Shown: positions 8,532 through 16,837, counted from the first letter of the stretch. The stretch: DNA of 48,681 nt from Tepidiphilus sp. J10 (GCA_945897865.1 CAMDHJ010000008.1:1-48681); one strand, 5' to 3'. Notes: a model not told the origin generated them from the letters alone. Program-made: numbers and translations.

Positions 8532-10424
8532 ATGGATTACCAGGCGTTTTATCGTCGTTCCATCGACGATCCGGAGAGCTTTTGGGGCGATCAAGCCGAG
8601 TTGATCGATTGGCATAAACCGCCACAAAAGATACTCGATCAATCGAATCCGCCGTTCCGCAAGTGGTTTGTCGGCGGCGAGACCAACCTTTGTTACAACG
8701 CGGTGGACCGGCATCTCGCCACGCGCGCCGAGCAGCCGGCGCTGATCTATCTGTCCAGCGAAACCGGCGAGGAAAAGCAATACACCTATGCCGAGTTGCA
8801 CCGCGAGGTAAACCGTTGCGCCGCCATCATGCGGAGTCTCGGCGTCAAGCAAGGCGAACGGGTGGTGATCTACATGCCGATGATCGCCGAAGCGATTTTC
8901 TGCATGCTCGCATGCGCCCGCCTCGGCGCGGTGCATTCCGTGGTGTTCGGCGGCTTTGCCGCACACAACCTGGCATTGCGCATCGACGACGCCAAACCCT
9001 GTCTGCTGATCTGCGCCGATGCCGGCATGCGCGGCGGCAAGGCGGTGCCTTACAAACATCTGGTTGACGATGCGATCAAGGAAGCGAAATTTCCACCGCC
9101 GAAAGTGCTGATCGTCGACCGCGGCCTCGACCCTGACATGCACTGGCAGGACGGCCGCGATGTCGATTACTGGGACGCGCGCGACGATTTCCGCGACGCC
9201 GAAGTACCGGTGACCTGGCTGGAAGCCAACGAACCCAGCTACATCCTGTACACCAGCGGCACCACAGGCAAACCCAAGGGTGTGCAGCGCGATGTCGGCG
9301 GCTACGCGGTAGCGCTGGCTTCGACCATGAAGTACGTCTACAACGCCAATCCGGGCGAAGCGATGTTCACCACCTCAGACATCGGCTGGGTGGTCGGCCA
9401 TAGCTACATCGTTTACGGCCCGCTGCTCCACGGCATGACCACCATCGTTTACGAAGGCCTGCCGACCAAACCCGATGCAGGTATCTGGTGGAAGATCGTG
9501 CAGGACCACAAGGTCACCACGATGTTCTCGTCGCCGACCGCTGTCCGCGTGCTGAAGAAACAAGACCCGGCCTGGCTGAAGAAATACGACCTGAGCAGCC
9601 TGCGCTACCTGTTCCTGGCCGGCGAACCGCTCGACGAAACGACCTCGCGCTGGATTTCCGACGGCCTCGGCGTGCCGGTGCTGGATCATTACTGGCAGAC
9701 TGAAACCGGCTGGGCGATGTTGAGCTACCTGCCGGGTGTGGAACTGAAGCCGAACCGCTTCGGATCGCCCGGCTTCCCGGCCTACGGCTTCAACATCCGC
9801 ATCGTCAACGACCTGACCGGCGAAGTCTGCGGGCCGAACGAGAAAGGAGTATTGACCGTGGTGCCGCCACTGCCTCCGGGCTGTTTGAGCACGGTCTGGG
9901 GCGATGACAACCGCTACGTCAACAGTTACTTCGGCCAGTTCGAGAAGCAACTGCTGTATTCGTCCTCCGACTGGGCGTTGCGCGACGCCGACGGCTACAC
10001 CTTCATCCTCGGCCGCACCGACGACGTCATCAACACCGCCGGCCACCGGCTCGGTACGCGCGAAATCGAAGAGGCGCTGCAAGCGCATCCGGCCATCGCC
10101 GAAGTTGCCGTGGTCGGTCTGCACGACGAAGTGAAGGGTCAGGTGCCGGTCGGTTTCTGCACGGTGAAAGATCCGGCGCTGATCGCCGACGCAGCCGGAC
10201 GCGAGGCGCTGGAGAAATCCTGCATCGCCAAGGTGGCGGAATTGCTTGGCGCGGTGGCGAAGCCGTACAAGCTGCACTTCGTCACCGCATTGCCGAAAAC
10301 CCGCTCCGGCAAGCTGCTGCGGCGTTCGATCCAGGCGCTGGCGGAAGGCCGCGAAACCGGCGATCTTTCGACGCTGGACGACCCGAATGCGCTGGAGGAA
10401 ATCCGCAAGGCAGTAGGACGATGA
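8532..10424 (+). CDS. prpE: Propionyl-CoA synthetase
   Basis: PrpE activates propionate with ATP and CoA to propionyl-CoA, the entry step of the 2-methylcitrate cycle. The 630-residue product belongs to the acetyl-CoA synthetase-like ANL superfamily. It has the adenylate-forming signature YTSGTTGKPKG (about residues 237-250), the downstream YWQTETGW motif, and the C-terminal catalytic lysine block KTRSGKLLRRS (Lys near 593). The sequence DYQAFYRRSIDDPESFWGD at the start is typical of PrpE rather than Acs. The start has a clear ribosome site (AGGAGACACC before ATG). It is the first gene of the cluster, whereas in enterobacteria prpE is last. No prpR-type regulator is in the window. Confidence 0.95.
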   Translation: MDYQAFYRRSIDDPESFWGDQAELIDWHKPPQKILDQSNPPFRKWFVGGETNLCYNAVDRHLATRAEQPALIYLSSETGEEKQYTYAELHREVNRCAAIMRSLGVKQGERVVIYMPMIAEAIFCMLACARLGAVHSVVFGGFAAHNLALRIDDAKPCLLICADAGMRGGKAVPYKHLVDDAIKEAKFPPPKVLIVDRGLDPDMHWQDGRDVDYWDARDDFRDAEVPVTWLEANEPSYILYTSGTTGKPKGVQRDVGGYAVALASTMKYVYNANPGEAMFTTSDIGWVVGHSYIVYGPLLHGMTTIVYEGLPTKPDAGIWWKIVQDHKVTTMFSSPTAVRVLKKQDPAWLKKYDLSSLRYLFLAGEPLDETTSRWISDGLGVPVLDHYWQTETGWAMLSYLPGVELKPNRFGSPGFPAYGFNIRIVNDLTGEVCGPNEKGVLTVVPPLPPGCLSTVWGDDNRYVNSYFGQFEKQLLYSSSDWALRDADGYTFILGRTDDVINTAGHRLGTREIEEALQAHPAIAEVAVVGLHDEVKGQVPVGFCTVKDPALIADAAGREALEKSCIAKVAELLGAVAKPYKLHFVTALPKTRSGKLLRRSIQALAEGRETGDLSTLDDPNALEEIRKAVGR

Positions 10425-10434
10425 CGGTTTTCTT

Positions 10435-10591
10435 CCCCCTTTGAAAAAGGGGGACCGAGGGGGATTTAGCAACGTTTCCAGTATGCAAGCCTCAGCGAAA
10501 TCCCTGATAGAACCTCCAGCCAACCGACTAAGCCGCCAAACACCGGCGGCCAAGTCTCTGGCTGCCCTAGCCCCCCTTTTTCAATGGGGGG
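10435..10591. repeat. MITE-like element bounded by CCCCCTTT / AAAGGGGG hairpins
   Basis: The spacer between prpE and prpB starts with a hairpin at 10435-10453 (CCCCCTTTGAAAAAGGGGG). It ends with a related, inverted hairpin at 10571-10591 (six C, TTTTTCAAT, six G). The ends are inverted copies of one another, as in a miniature transposable element of about 157 bp. Inside lies the REP-like hairpin listed at 10526-10556. No protein is encoded. The element sits inside the prp operon and may affect read-through or mRNA stability. Confidence 0.7.
10526..10556 (-). repeat. REP-like hairpin, copy 1
   Basis: This 31-bp inverted repeat has the stem GCCGCC / GGCGGC flanked by GACTTG and CTTAGTC. On the minus strand it matches 36272-36302 at 28 of 31 positions; the three differences cluster in the loop. 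Paired stem conservation with a variable loop is the pattern of REP-type elements. Confidence 0.7.
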
Positions 10592-10619
10592 AACGATGAG
10601 AGACATACGAGGACATGAC

Positions 10620-11504
10620 ATGACGCAACCCATTTCACCCGGCGCCCTATTCCGCGCCGCCGTCGCCACCGAACAGCCGTTGCAAGTGGTCGGCGCGATC
10701 AACGCCTACTCCGCGCTGCTCGCCGAACATTCCGGCTTCAAGGCCTTGTATCTCTCCGGCGGCGGTGTCGCGGCGAGTTCCTGCGGCATTCCCGATCTCG
10801 GCATCACGACGCTGGAAGACGTGCTGATTGACGCGCGCCGCATTACCGATGTGACCCCCCTGCCCCTGCTGGTCGACATCGACACCGGCTGGGGTGGCGC
10901 CTTCAACATCGCCCGCGCGGTGCGGGCGCTGACCCGCGCTGGCGTCGCGGCGGTGCATATCGAAGATCAGGTCATGCAGAAACGCTGCGGCCATCGGCCG
11001 GGGAAAGCCATCGTCACGCAGGCCGAAATGGTCGACCGCGTGAAGGCGGCGGTAGATGCCAAGATCGATTCTGAATTCGTCGTCATGGCTCGCACCGATG
11101 CGTTGCAAGCCGAAGGCCTGCAAGCCGCCATCGACCGTGCCGGCGCCTGCGTCGAAGCCGGCGCCGACATGATCTTCCCGGAAGCGATGACCGAACTGGC
11201 GCAGTACGCAGCCTTCTCGCAAGCGGTCAAGGTACCGATCCTGGCCAACATCACCGAGTTCGGTGCGACACCGTTGTTCACCGTGGATGAGTTGCGCGGC
11301 GTTGGCGTCGGCCTGGTGCTGTATCCGCTGTCGGCATTCCGCGCTAGCGCCAAAGCTGCACTCGGCGTCTACGGAGAGATACGCCAGCAAGGCACGCAAA
11401 AGCATGTGCTCGACAGCATGCAGACGCGCATGGAGCTGTACGACCACCTCGGCTATCACAGCTTCGAGCAGAAGCTGGATGCGCTATTTGCGGACGGCAA
11501 GTAG
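10620..11504 (+). CDS. prpB: 2-methylisocitrate lyase
   Basis: PrpB cleaves 2-methylisocitrate to pyruvate and succinate, the last step of the 2-methylcitrate cycle. The 294-residue protein is an isocitrate lyase/PEP mutase superfamily TIM barrel. It shows the catalytic loop KRCGHRPGK (Cys near residue 123) and the metal-binding VDIDTGWGG segment. The start is ATG 10620, with GAGG seven bases upstream; an in-frame ATG at 10584 lies in repeat DNA. The stop codon (TAG, 11502-11504) falls inside the next palindromic repeat. It belongs to the prpEBCD cluster. Confidence 0.95.
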   Translation: MTQPISPGALFRAAVATEQPLQVVGAINAYSALLAEHSGFKALYLSGGGVAASSCGIPDLGITTLEDVLIDARRITDVTPLPLLVDIDTGWGGAFNIARAVRALTRAGVAAVHIEDQVMQKRCGHRPGKAIVTQAEMVDRVKAAVDAKIDSEFVVMARTDALQAEGLQAAIDRAGACVEAGADMIFPEAMTELAQYAAFSQAVKVPILANITEFGATPLFTVDELRGVGVGLVLYPLSAFRASAKAALGVYGEIRQQGTQKHVLDSMQTRMELYDHLGYHSFEQKLDALFADGK

Positions 11505-11555
11505 GGTGCGCCGCGCGCACCGCAACGCTGGATCGGTGCGCACGGCGCACCCTAC
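11501..11555. repeat. GTAGG...CCTAC palindrome, GGTGCGC class, copy 1
   Basis: This 55-bp imperfect palindrome lies between prpB and prpC. Its left arm is GTAGGGTGCGCCGCGCGCAC and its right arm ends GGCGCACCCTAC. It overlaps the end of prpB, and the TAG within the leading GTAGG is used as the prpB stop codon. Copies of this class are at 24512-24567 and 39053-39108. Confidence 0.88.
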
Positions 11556-11574
11556 CTGAACACAAGGAGACGAC

Positions 11575-12759
11575 ATGAGCGAAACCCAAACAAACCCCGC
11601 CGCCCCCAAACCGAAAAAATCCGTCGCCCTGTCGGGCGTCGTCGCCGGTAATTCGGCGCTGTGCACAGTCGGCCGCACTGGCAACGACCTGCACTATCGC
11701 GGTTACGACATCCTCGACATCGCTGATGTCTGCGAATTCGAGGAAGTCGCGCATTTGCTGATTCACGGCCACTTCCCCAACCGGGAAGAACTCAAGGCCT
11801 ACAAGACCAAACTGAAAGCGCTGCGCGGACTGCCGATGGTGCTGAAGACCGTGCTGGAGCAACTGCCCGCCTCGGCGCACCCGATGGACGTGATGCGCAC
11901 CGCCGTTTCCACGCTGGGCTGCATCCTGCCGGAAGAGGAAAAGCAGCCGATCCTGGGCGCGCGCAACATCGCCGACCAGTTGATCGCCGGCCTCGGCTCG
12001 GCGCTGCTGTACTGGTATCACTACAGCCACAACGGCCGCCGCATCGAAACCGATGGTGATGCAACCCGCGATGACGATTCCATCGGCGGTCATTTCCTGC
12101 ATTTATTGCATGGTGCGAGTTTGCCAGACGGACCCCCGGAAATCTGGGTACGCGCGATGCACACCTCGCTGATCCTCTACGCCGAACACGAATTCAACGC
12201 CTCCACCTTCACCGGCCGCGTCATTGCCGGCACCGGCTCCGACATGTATTCCGCCATCACCGGCGCCATCGGCGCGCTACGCGGACCGAAGCACGGCGGC
12301 GCCAACGAAGCCGCGTTCTGCATCCAGTCGCGTTACGACAACGCCGATGAGGCCGAAGCCGACATCCGCGCCCGCGTCGAAAAGAAGGAAGTCATCATCG
12401 GCTTCGGCCATCCGGTCTACACCGTATCCGACCCGCGCAACGTGGTGATCAAGGCGGTCGCCAAACGCCTGGCCGACCACGCCGGCAACCACAAACTGTT
12501 CAGCGTCGCCGACCGGCTGGAAGCGGTGATGAAGGAAATCAAGAACATGTTCCCGAACCTGGATTGGTTCAGCTCAGTGTCCTACGCCATGATGGGCGTG
12601 CCCACCGCCATGTTCACGCCGCTGTTCATCATCTCGCGCACCACCGGCTGGGCCGCGCACGTCATCGAACAGCGCCTCGACGGCAAGATCATCCGTCCTT
12701 CCGCCAATTACACCGGGCCGGAAGACCAGAAATTCGTGCCGATAGCGCAAAGACCTTGA
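11575..12759 (+). CDS. prpC: 2-methylcitrate synthase
   Basis: PrpC condenses propionyl-CoA with oxaloacetate to 2-methylcitrate. The 394-residue protein has the citrate synthase fold and the short bacterial length typical of PrpC. It shows HYRGYDILD near the N-terminus, the HGGANEAA segment (about 240) and the GFGHPVY motif carrying an active-site His (about 278). A strong ribosome site (AAGGAG) precedes the ATG. Its position between prpB and prpD identifies it as the methylcitrate enzyme rather than the TCA-cycle citrate synthase. The first ~18 residues are proline- and lysine-rich and probably disordered. Confidence 0.95.
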   Translation: MSETQTNPAAPKPKKSVALSGVVAGNSALCTVGRTGNDLHYRGYDILDIADVCEFEEVAHLLIHGHFPNREELKAYKTKLKALRGLPMVLKTVLEQLPASAHPMDVMRTAVSTLGCILPEEEKQPILGARNIADQLIAGLGSALLYWYHYSHNGRRIETDGDATRDDDSIGGHFLHLLHGASLPDGPPEIWVRAMHTSLILYAEHEFNASTFTGRVIAGTGSDMYSAITGAIGALRGPKHGGANEAAFCIQSRYDNADEAEADIRARVEKKEVIIGFGHPVYTVSDPRNVVIKAVAKRLADHAGNHKLFSVADRLEAVMKEIKNMFPNLDWFSSVSYAMMGVPTAMFTPLFIISRTTGWAAHVIEQRLDGKIIRPSANYTGPEDQKFVPIAQRP

Positions 12760-12763
12760 TTTT

Positions 12764-12845
12764 GTAGGTTGGGTTAGGCGCAAGCCGTAACCCAACATCA
12801 CCGACAAACGTCGGGTTACGCGATAAAACCGCTAACCCGACCTAC
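12764..12845. repeat. GTAGG...CCTAC palindrome, GTTGGGT class, copy 1
   Basis: The prpC-prpD spacer holds an 82-bp element bounded by GTAGGTTGGGTTAG and CTAACCCGACCTAC. An inner pair of arms (GTAACCCAAC / GTCGGGTTACG) gives a nested hairpin. Its arm sequence differs from the GATGGGC and GGTGCGC classes, but its ends are the same. The other copy of this class is at 40759-40838. Confidence 0.85.
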
Positions 12846-12861
12846 TCAAAGGAACCTCTCC

Positions 12862-14313
12862 ATGTCTGCCCACGATATCCGCTCCGCCGAGCGCCCGCCG
12901 TTCGACACCATCCTGCAAGCCATGACCGATTACGTCATGGACTACGACGCCAGCCAATCGAAACTGGCGATGGAAACCGCCCGTTACTGCCTGATGGATT
13001 CCCTCGCCTGCGGCCTGATGGCGCTCGATTACCCGGAATGCACCAAGCTGCTCGGCCCGGTCGTGCCTGGTGCCAACCTGCCCGGCGGCACCCGCGTGCC
13101 GGGCACGGCGTATGAACTCGACCCGGTCAAGGCGGCGTGGGACATCGGCTGCGTGGTGCGCTTCCTCGATTTCAATGACACCTGGCTGGCCGCCGAATGG
13201 GGCCATCCGTCCGACAACCTCGGCGCCATCCTTGGCATTGCCGACTGGTTGTCACGCAAACGCGTTAGCGAAGGCAAAGCGCCTTTGGTGATGAAAGACG
13301 TACTCACCGCAATGGTGCAGGCGCACGAAATCCAGGGTGTCACCGCGCTGGAAAACGCGTTCAACAGGGTCGGCCTCGATCACGTCATGCTGGTGCGCAT
13401 CGCCTCCACCGTGGTGGCCGCGAAGATGCTCGGCGGCAGCCGCGAGGAAGTGCTGAACGCCGCCTCGCATGCCTGGATCGACGGCTGCTCGCTGCGCACC
13501 TATCGCCACGCGCCGAACACCGGCTCGCGCAAATCCTGGGCAGCCGGCGATGCCAGTTCGCGTGGCGTGCGGCTGGCCTTGATCGCGCTGACCGGCGAAA
13601 TGGGCTACCCGTCGGCGCTGACCGCCAAGACCTGGGGCTTCCAGGACGCGCTGTTCCGCGGCAACGAACTGAAATTCAGCCAGGGCTTTGGCTCGTATGT
13701 GATGGAAAACATCCTGTTCAAGATCAGCTTCCCGGCCGAGTTCCACGCCCAGACGGCCGTCGAATGCGCCATGCAACTGCATCCGGCGGTGAAGGACCGG
13801 CTCGACCAGATCGAACGCATCGAGATCGAAACCCAGGAAGCCGGCTGCCGCATCATCGACAAGACCGGCCCGATGAACAACTACGCCGACCGCGACCACT
13901 GCATCCAGTACATGGTCGCCGTGCCCTTGATCAAGGGCGGCCTGACCGCCGCCGACTACGGCGACGCCGCCGCCGCCGACTCGCGCATTGACGCACTGCG
14001 CGCGCTCACCACGGTCAAGGAAAACCCGCGCTTTTCAACGGAATACCTGGAAGCCGACAAACGCTACATCGGCAACAGCGTGCAGGTTTTCTTCAAGGAC
14101 GGCACGGCCACCGAGAAAGTCAGCATCGACGCCCCAATCGGCCACCGCCAACGGCGTAATGAGGGCATCCCGGTACTGGTAAAGAAGTTCGAAGCCGCCA
14201 TCGCCGCCAAACTTTCGGCCAAGAAATGCGCCGCGTTGAACACCATGTGCGCTGATCAAGCGCGGCTGGAAACCACGCCGGTGCAGGAGTTCATGGGGTT
14301 GTTTGCTGTTTGA
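12862..14313 (+). CDS. prpD: 2-methylcitrate dehydratase
   Basis: PrpD dehydrates 2-methylcitrate to 2-methyl-cis-aconitate without an iron-sulfur cluster. The 483-residue length fits the MmgE/PrpD family. Family-typical blocks are the N-terminal YVMDYDASQSKLAMETARYC region, VRFLDFNDTWLAAEWGHPSDN with conserved acidic and His residues, and RKSWAAGDASSRGVRLA. The ribosome site is AAAGGA before ATG 12862. It completes the cycle with PrpEBC, and no AcnD/PrpF pair is seen. Methylaconitate hydration would need a cellular aconitase encoded elsewhere. Confidence 0.95.
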   Translation: MSAHDIRSAERPPFDTILQAMTDYVMDYDASQSKLAMETARYCLMDSLACGLMALDYPECTKLLGPVVPGANLPGGTRVPGTAYELDPVKAAWDIGCVVRFLDFNDTWLAAEWGHPSDNLGAILGIADWLSRKRVSEGKAPLVMKDVLTAMVQAHEIQGVTALENAFNRVGLDHVMLVRIASTVVAAKMLGGSREEVLNAASHAWIDGCSLRTYRHAPNTGSRKSWAAGDASSRGVRLALIALTGEMGYPSALTAKTWGFQDALFRGNELKFSQGFGSYVMENILFKISFPAEFHAQTAVECAMQLHPAVKDRLDQIERIEIETQEAGCRIIDKTGPMNNYADRDHCIQYMVAVPLIKGGLTAADYGDAAAADSRIDALRALTTVKENPRFSTEYLEADKRYIGNSVQVFFKDGTATEKVSIDAPIGHRQRRNEGIPVLVKKFEAAIAAKLSAKKCAALNTMCADQARLETTPVQEFMGLFAV

Positions 14314-14823
14314 TCAAGCTTCAATTGCTTCGATTTGGCTGATGACTTCACTTAACAGTGCAGGACGGACATGCAACGTCGTTCGTTCCGGTATGGCGCG
14401 CAGCAAGTCGATAATTTCGTCCTGGCAGCGCTGACCGCGTCTCAAAGAACGAACGATCAGACCCAAAGTGCCATGCACGCGAGCGGAAAGAGTCTGGGCA
14501 GCCAAGCGTGCGGCCGTGTCGTCAGTCAGAAACAGTGCATCGGGGTAACACGACAGCAACGTCATAGCTTCCCGCTCACCTCGGTGCAAGGTAAAAGTCA
14601 GCGAGAGCGTGGCAACTCGAGGGTCGGCCGCTGCCGCCTCTACCTTCTCCAACAACAAACAAGTCAACGCTGTCGGGCGGTGTTTCTCGACTTCACACCA
14701 GACAGCGTCTGGCACCAACACCCGGGGGAAATCACTCAATAAATCCAGGCAACCCAATTCATCCAGATGAATCAGCGGTCCTGCGTCTGCAATAACCAAA
14801 TCGCGGCAATCAGTCGCCACCAT
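14314..14823 (-). CDS. PIN-like (DUF3368-type) toxin
   Basis: The 169-residue protein begins VATDCRDLVIADAGPLIHL, with the acidic residue and PLI of the PIN-like DUF3368 family. An acidic residue in VWCEVE and the FLTDDTAARLAA block with paired Asp follow. PIN toxins are Mg-dependent ribonucleases. ATG 14823 lies inside the end of the preceding antitoxin gene (about 14 bp overlap), the usual toxin-antitoxin coupling. In-frame upstream codons to 14853 would lengthen it by 10 residues. It is part of a three-frame minus-strand operon (15105 to 14314). The RNA target cannot be read from the sequence. Confidence 0.8.
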   Translation of the reverse strand: MVATDCRDLVIADAGPLIHLDELGCLDLLSDFPRVLVPDAVWCEVEKHRPTALTCLLLEKVEAAAADPRVATLSLTFTLHRGEREAMTLLSCYPDALFLTDDTAARLAAQTLSARVHGTLGLIVRSLRRGQRCQDEIIDLLRAIPERTTLHVRPALLSEVISQIEAIEA

Positions 14824-15007
14824 GCAGACCCCACTGCACATCCTCACGCACAAACGCCTCGGCCAGCGCTTCAGGATGGGACTCCAAATAACGTCGCAGC
14901 GCCTCAGTCAACAAGGAATTCATGTCAGGCACCCAACCATTATTGACCAGCTCCTGGCCTTGTCGCGCCAATTGATCGGGTAATTCTGCGTGCACTGAGG
15001 TGGTCAT
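14810..15007 (-). CDS. Ribbon-helix-helix antitoxin (CopG/ParD-like)
   Basis: This 65-residue protein starts TTSVHAELPDQLARQGQ and contains LLTEALRRYLESHPEALAEA. It ends EDVQWGLHGGD, a C-terminal pattern found in short antitoxins paired with PIN proteins. A predicted strand-helix-helix arrangement fits a DNA-binding dimer that represses its own operon and masks the toxin through its C-terminal tail. Its ATG overlaps the stop codon of the upstream truncated FitA-like frame (ATGA), and its 3' end overlaps the toxin gene, so all three are translationally coupled. Confidence 0.75.
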   Translation of the reverse strand: MTTSVHAELPDQLARQGQELVNNGWVPDMNSLLTEALRRYLESHPEALAEAFVREDVQWGLHGGD

Positions 15008-15105
15008 AAAATAGCCTCTTCCATGGAAAGCGCGTGGCGCGCCGCTTGCAAGCGAAGATTGCTCTTTGTGGCTTCATCCAAATTGCGGATCATGATGGTT
15101 GCCAT
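15004..15105 (-). CDS. Truncated FitA-like antitoxin leader frame (33 residues)
   Basis: A short frame reads MATIMIRNLDEATKSNLRLQ and continues to HALSMEEAIL before a TGA. This is the ribbon-helix-helix N-terminus of FitA/VapB-type antitoxins, which usually run SMEEEaRxIL and go on to about 75-80 residues. Here the C-terminal toxin-binding half is gone. A good ribosome site (TTGGAG, five bases before ATG 15105) and the ATGA overlap with the next gene suggest that it is still translated. It may be a relic of a replaced antitoxin, or a minimal DNA-binding peptide working with the adjacent antitoxin. Confidence 0.6.
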   Translation of the reverse strand: MATIMIRNLDEATKSNLRLQAARHALSMEEAIL

Positions 15106-15121
15106 AGAGACTCCAATTTAC

Positions 15122-15149
15122 ATTCAATGCTGGCAGTGTATGCAGTCAA
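15122..15149 (-). promoter_or_regulatory. Candidate sigma-70 promoter of the toxin-antitoxin operon
   Basis: On the minus strand TTGACT (15149-15144) is followed after 16 bases by TTGAAT (15127-15122). These resemble -35 and -10 hexamers, the latter at 4 of 6 positions. The first start codon of the operon (15105) lies 17 bases beyond the -10. The placement is suitable, but the match is only moderate. Confidence 0.4.
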
Positions 15150-15224
15150 TGACTTGAGCTCAACAGCGCCTTATTAGCAATCCAATCTCGCTCCCGCTGC
15201 ATCCCTTTTCGCAGTTCCCCCAAT

Positions 15225-15258
15225 AAAAAGGGACGAAGCGGCATGCGCCACTCGTCCC
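15225..15258 (-). terminator. Intrinsic terminator of the exported repeat-protein gene
   Basis: On the minus strand GGGACGA (15258-15252) pairs with TCGTCCC (15236-15230) across a 15-base loop, followed by TTTTT. It lies about 27 bp after the stop of the gene ending at 15285. Confidence 0.75.
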
Positions 15259-15284
15259 TGGCTGGACTAATCACAGGGCGTGAT

Positions 15285-16022
15285 CTATAGCGCCAGTGTC
15301 GCCGTCTCCGGTTTGCCAATCTGCTTCGGCAGCGAGACCGGCTGCTCACTATAGGGCGTGCTTGGTTGGTTGAACCAGGGCGTATTGTCGGGATTGCCAA
15401 GCGACTCAAGCCAGAGGCGAGAGGTCTCGGGATCGGCTGCTTTGGCGAGGAGCGCTTGCGTATTCGGGTCGAATGGGGCGTTGAACCATTTCAGCAAGGT
15501 GTTCGGGTTCAATGCCGTACCGACCACACCCCAGGCACGCTCGTCGAGCGGCAACATCACCCAGCGCATCAGGCGGCCGGGATCGAACAGAATGCGGGTC
15601 ACCGCTTCGTAATACTCCGGTTCAGCGGCCGCTTGCGCCCACTGGCTATAGATTTCCGGATTGGTCCATTCCAGATGATTCTTCGGCGTGCCCGGATCGA
15701 GCATGCTGGACAGGGTGCGAACGTAGGACTGCGGGTCCATGCTGCGGTTGGCGAATTCGAGATAGATCGCCGGATCGGTAAACGCATCCAGCCAGGTCAG
15801 AAAATTACGCGGCGCCTTGAATGCCCAGCCGTTGGTAGAGAAGTCGGTACAGCGGTCGGCGATGCGCTGCGTGGCGGTGGTGTGAGCCGCTTCAGTCGGT
15901 GCTTCAATCGGCGCTTCAATCGGCGCTTCAACTTGCGGTGTAGCCAGGCTATCCAATTCGGCGGCGCATACCGGATTGATGAACAGCGGGAGCAAAACGA
16001 GCGCCAAATATTTTTTTTGCAT
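15285..16022 (-). CDS. Exported protein with degenerate WxxxxxDP repeats, function unknown
   Basis: The 245-residue product starts MQKKYLALVLLPLFINPVCA, a signal peptide with likely cleavage after CAA. A proline/glutamate-rich linker (EAPIEAPIEAPTEA) follows, encoded by 12-bp tandem repeats. The mature part (about residues 60-220) repeats a loose motif of W, an acidic/proline pair and an aromatic every 20 or so residues, for example WLDAFTDPAIYLEF, WTNPEIYSQW and WFNAPFDPNTQ. I recall similar uncharacterised periplasmic proteins in betaproteobacteria but cannot name a family. ATG 16022 is preferred because it starts the signal peptide; the frame itself extends to 16121. Codons 2-4 include a run of eight A. 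Confidence 0.75.
   Translation of the reverse strand: MQKKYLALVLLPLFINPVCAAELDSLATPQVEAPIEAPIEAPTEAAHTTATQRIADRCTDFSTNGWAFKAPRNFLTWLDAFTDPAIYLEFANRSMDPQSYVRTLSSMLDPGTPKNHLEWTNPEIYSQWAQAAAEPEYYEAVTRILFDPGRLMRWVMLPLDERAWGVVGTALNPNTLLKWFNAPFDPNTQALLAKAADPETSRLWLESLGNPDNTPWFNQPSTPYSEQPVSLPKQIGKPETATLAL
15889..15936. repeat. 12-bp tandem repeat (four units) inside the exported protein gene
   Basis: Four consecutive units of the form GCTTCARTCGGY occur; the last one is diverged. On the coding strand they encode the repeated (A)PIEA linker. Copy number could vary between strains without a frameshift, since 12 is a multiple of three. Confidence 0.8.
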
Positions 16023-16135
16023 GATGTACTCGCTATAAAAAATTGAATCGGGATGACTGTTGTACCGGACAGAAGTTTCAACTTTGGACAACTTAATTGT
16101 CAATTTGTCCTGTACAAACAATAGACATCATCACC

Positions 16136-16837
16136 TCAAGGCCGCACCTCCACTGTGCCATCCTGCCGCGCGGTGCCTTGCACGATACGTCCGCTAGGGG
16201 TTTTCACGCGCACTCTTTCACCCGGCGCGGCGGTATTCAGCGCAATGCCGTCCTGGCTGACGCTAAAGGTGGGGGTGCTGATTAGCAGGCGCACCTTGCC
16301 GCCGGCCTTGATCACCGTCGGCAGCGACAGCCAACTGATCAGGATCGGCTGACCGGCTGCGAGCGGACGATTGACCTGCGCATCGGCCGGCCAGAGGCGC
16401 GGATACAGATCGGGTGACTGGGTGTATTCGATCAGACGCACCTCGATGTCACTGCCGCGCGGGACTTCGCGCGCCGCAATCGGGCGTGTGGCAACCAGGG
16501 CCGGGCCGCTGAGACGGCTCTGATAACTCAGGTAGAAAGTCCACGGCGATGGCGCATCACAGCGCACGCCGATGCTGCCGCGCCCCCAGAGCAATGCATT
16601 CGAGGGCAGGAAAAATCGCATTTCAGTGCAAGCCGGCAAACGCAGGCGGGCATCCACCTCCCCCACGCTGGCCTGTGCCACGCTGCCCGGAAACGCGGTC
16701 ATTGCCTGCTGCTCCAGCCAGCTCACCGCTTGCAGTTTCAATTCCGGCACATCGAGAAGACGTGCTGTGGCCATTGCAGTCGCCGGCCAGAAGATAATTT
16801 CAGCAAGAAGCAGAAAAAACAGCACTTTCAGACGCAT
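16136..16837 (-). CDS. flgA: Flagellar basal-body P-ring assembly chaperone FlgA
   Basis: FlgA is a periplasmic chaperone for P-ring assembly by FlgI. The 233-residue protein has a signal peptide (MRLKVLFFLLLAEIIFW...). An N-terminal FlgA domain follows, with paired cysteines (LPACTEM, GVRCDAP). The SAF-type C-terminal half contains VPRGSDIEVRLIEY, a GQPI-type loop and KAGGKVRLL, and it ends GRIVQGTARQDGTVEVRP. ATG 16837 is chosen; a GTG three codons upstream is also possible. No other flagellar genes are in the window. It is divergent from a diguanylate cyclase gene with a 71-bp gap, which suggests shared control of motility and c-di-GMP. Confidence 0.93.
   Translation of the reverse strand: MRLKVLFFLLLAEIIFWPATAMATARLLDVPELKLQAVSWLEQQAMTAFPGSVAQASVGEVDARLRLPACTEMRFFLPSNALLWGRGSIGVRCDAPSPWTFYLSYQSRLSGPALVATRPIAAREVPRGSDIEVRLIEYTQSPDLYPRLWPADAQVNRPLAAGQPILISWLSLPTVIKAGGKVRLLISTPTFSVSQDGIALNTAAPGERVRVKTPSGRIVQGTARQDGTVEVRP

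Noticed and set aside
9375-10553. 392-codon minus-strand open frame opposite prpE
   Set aside because: It is antisense to a clear PrpE, and its N-terminus is encoded by the CCCCCTTT repeat element, a typical spurious extension.
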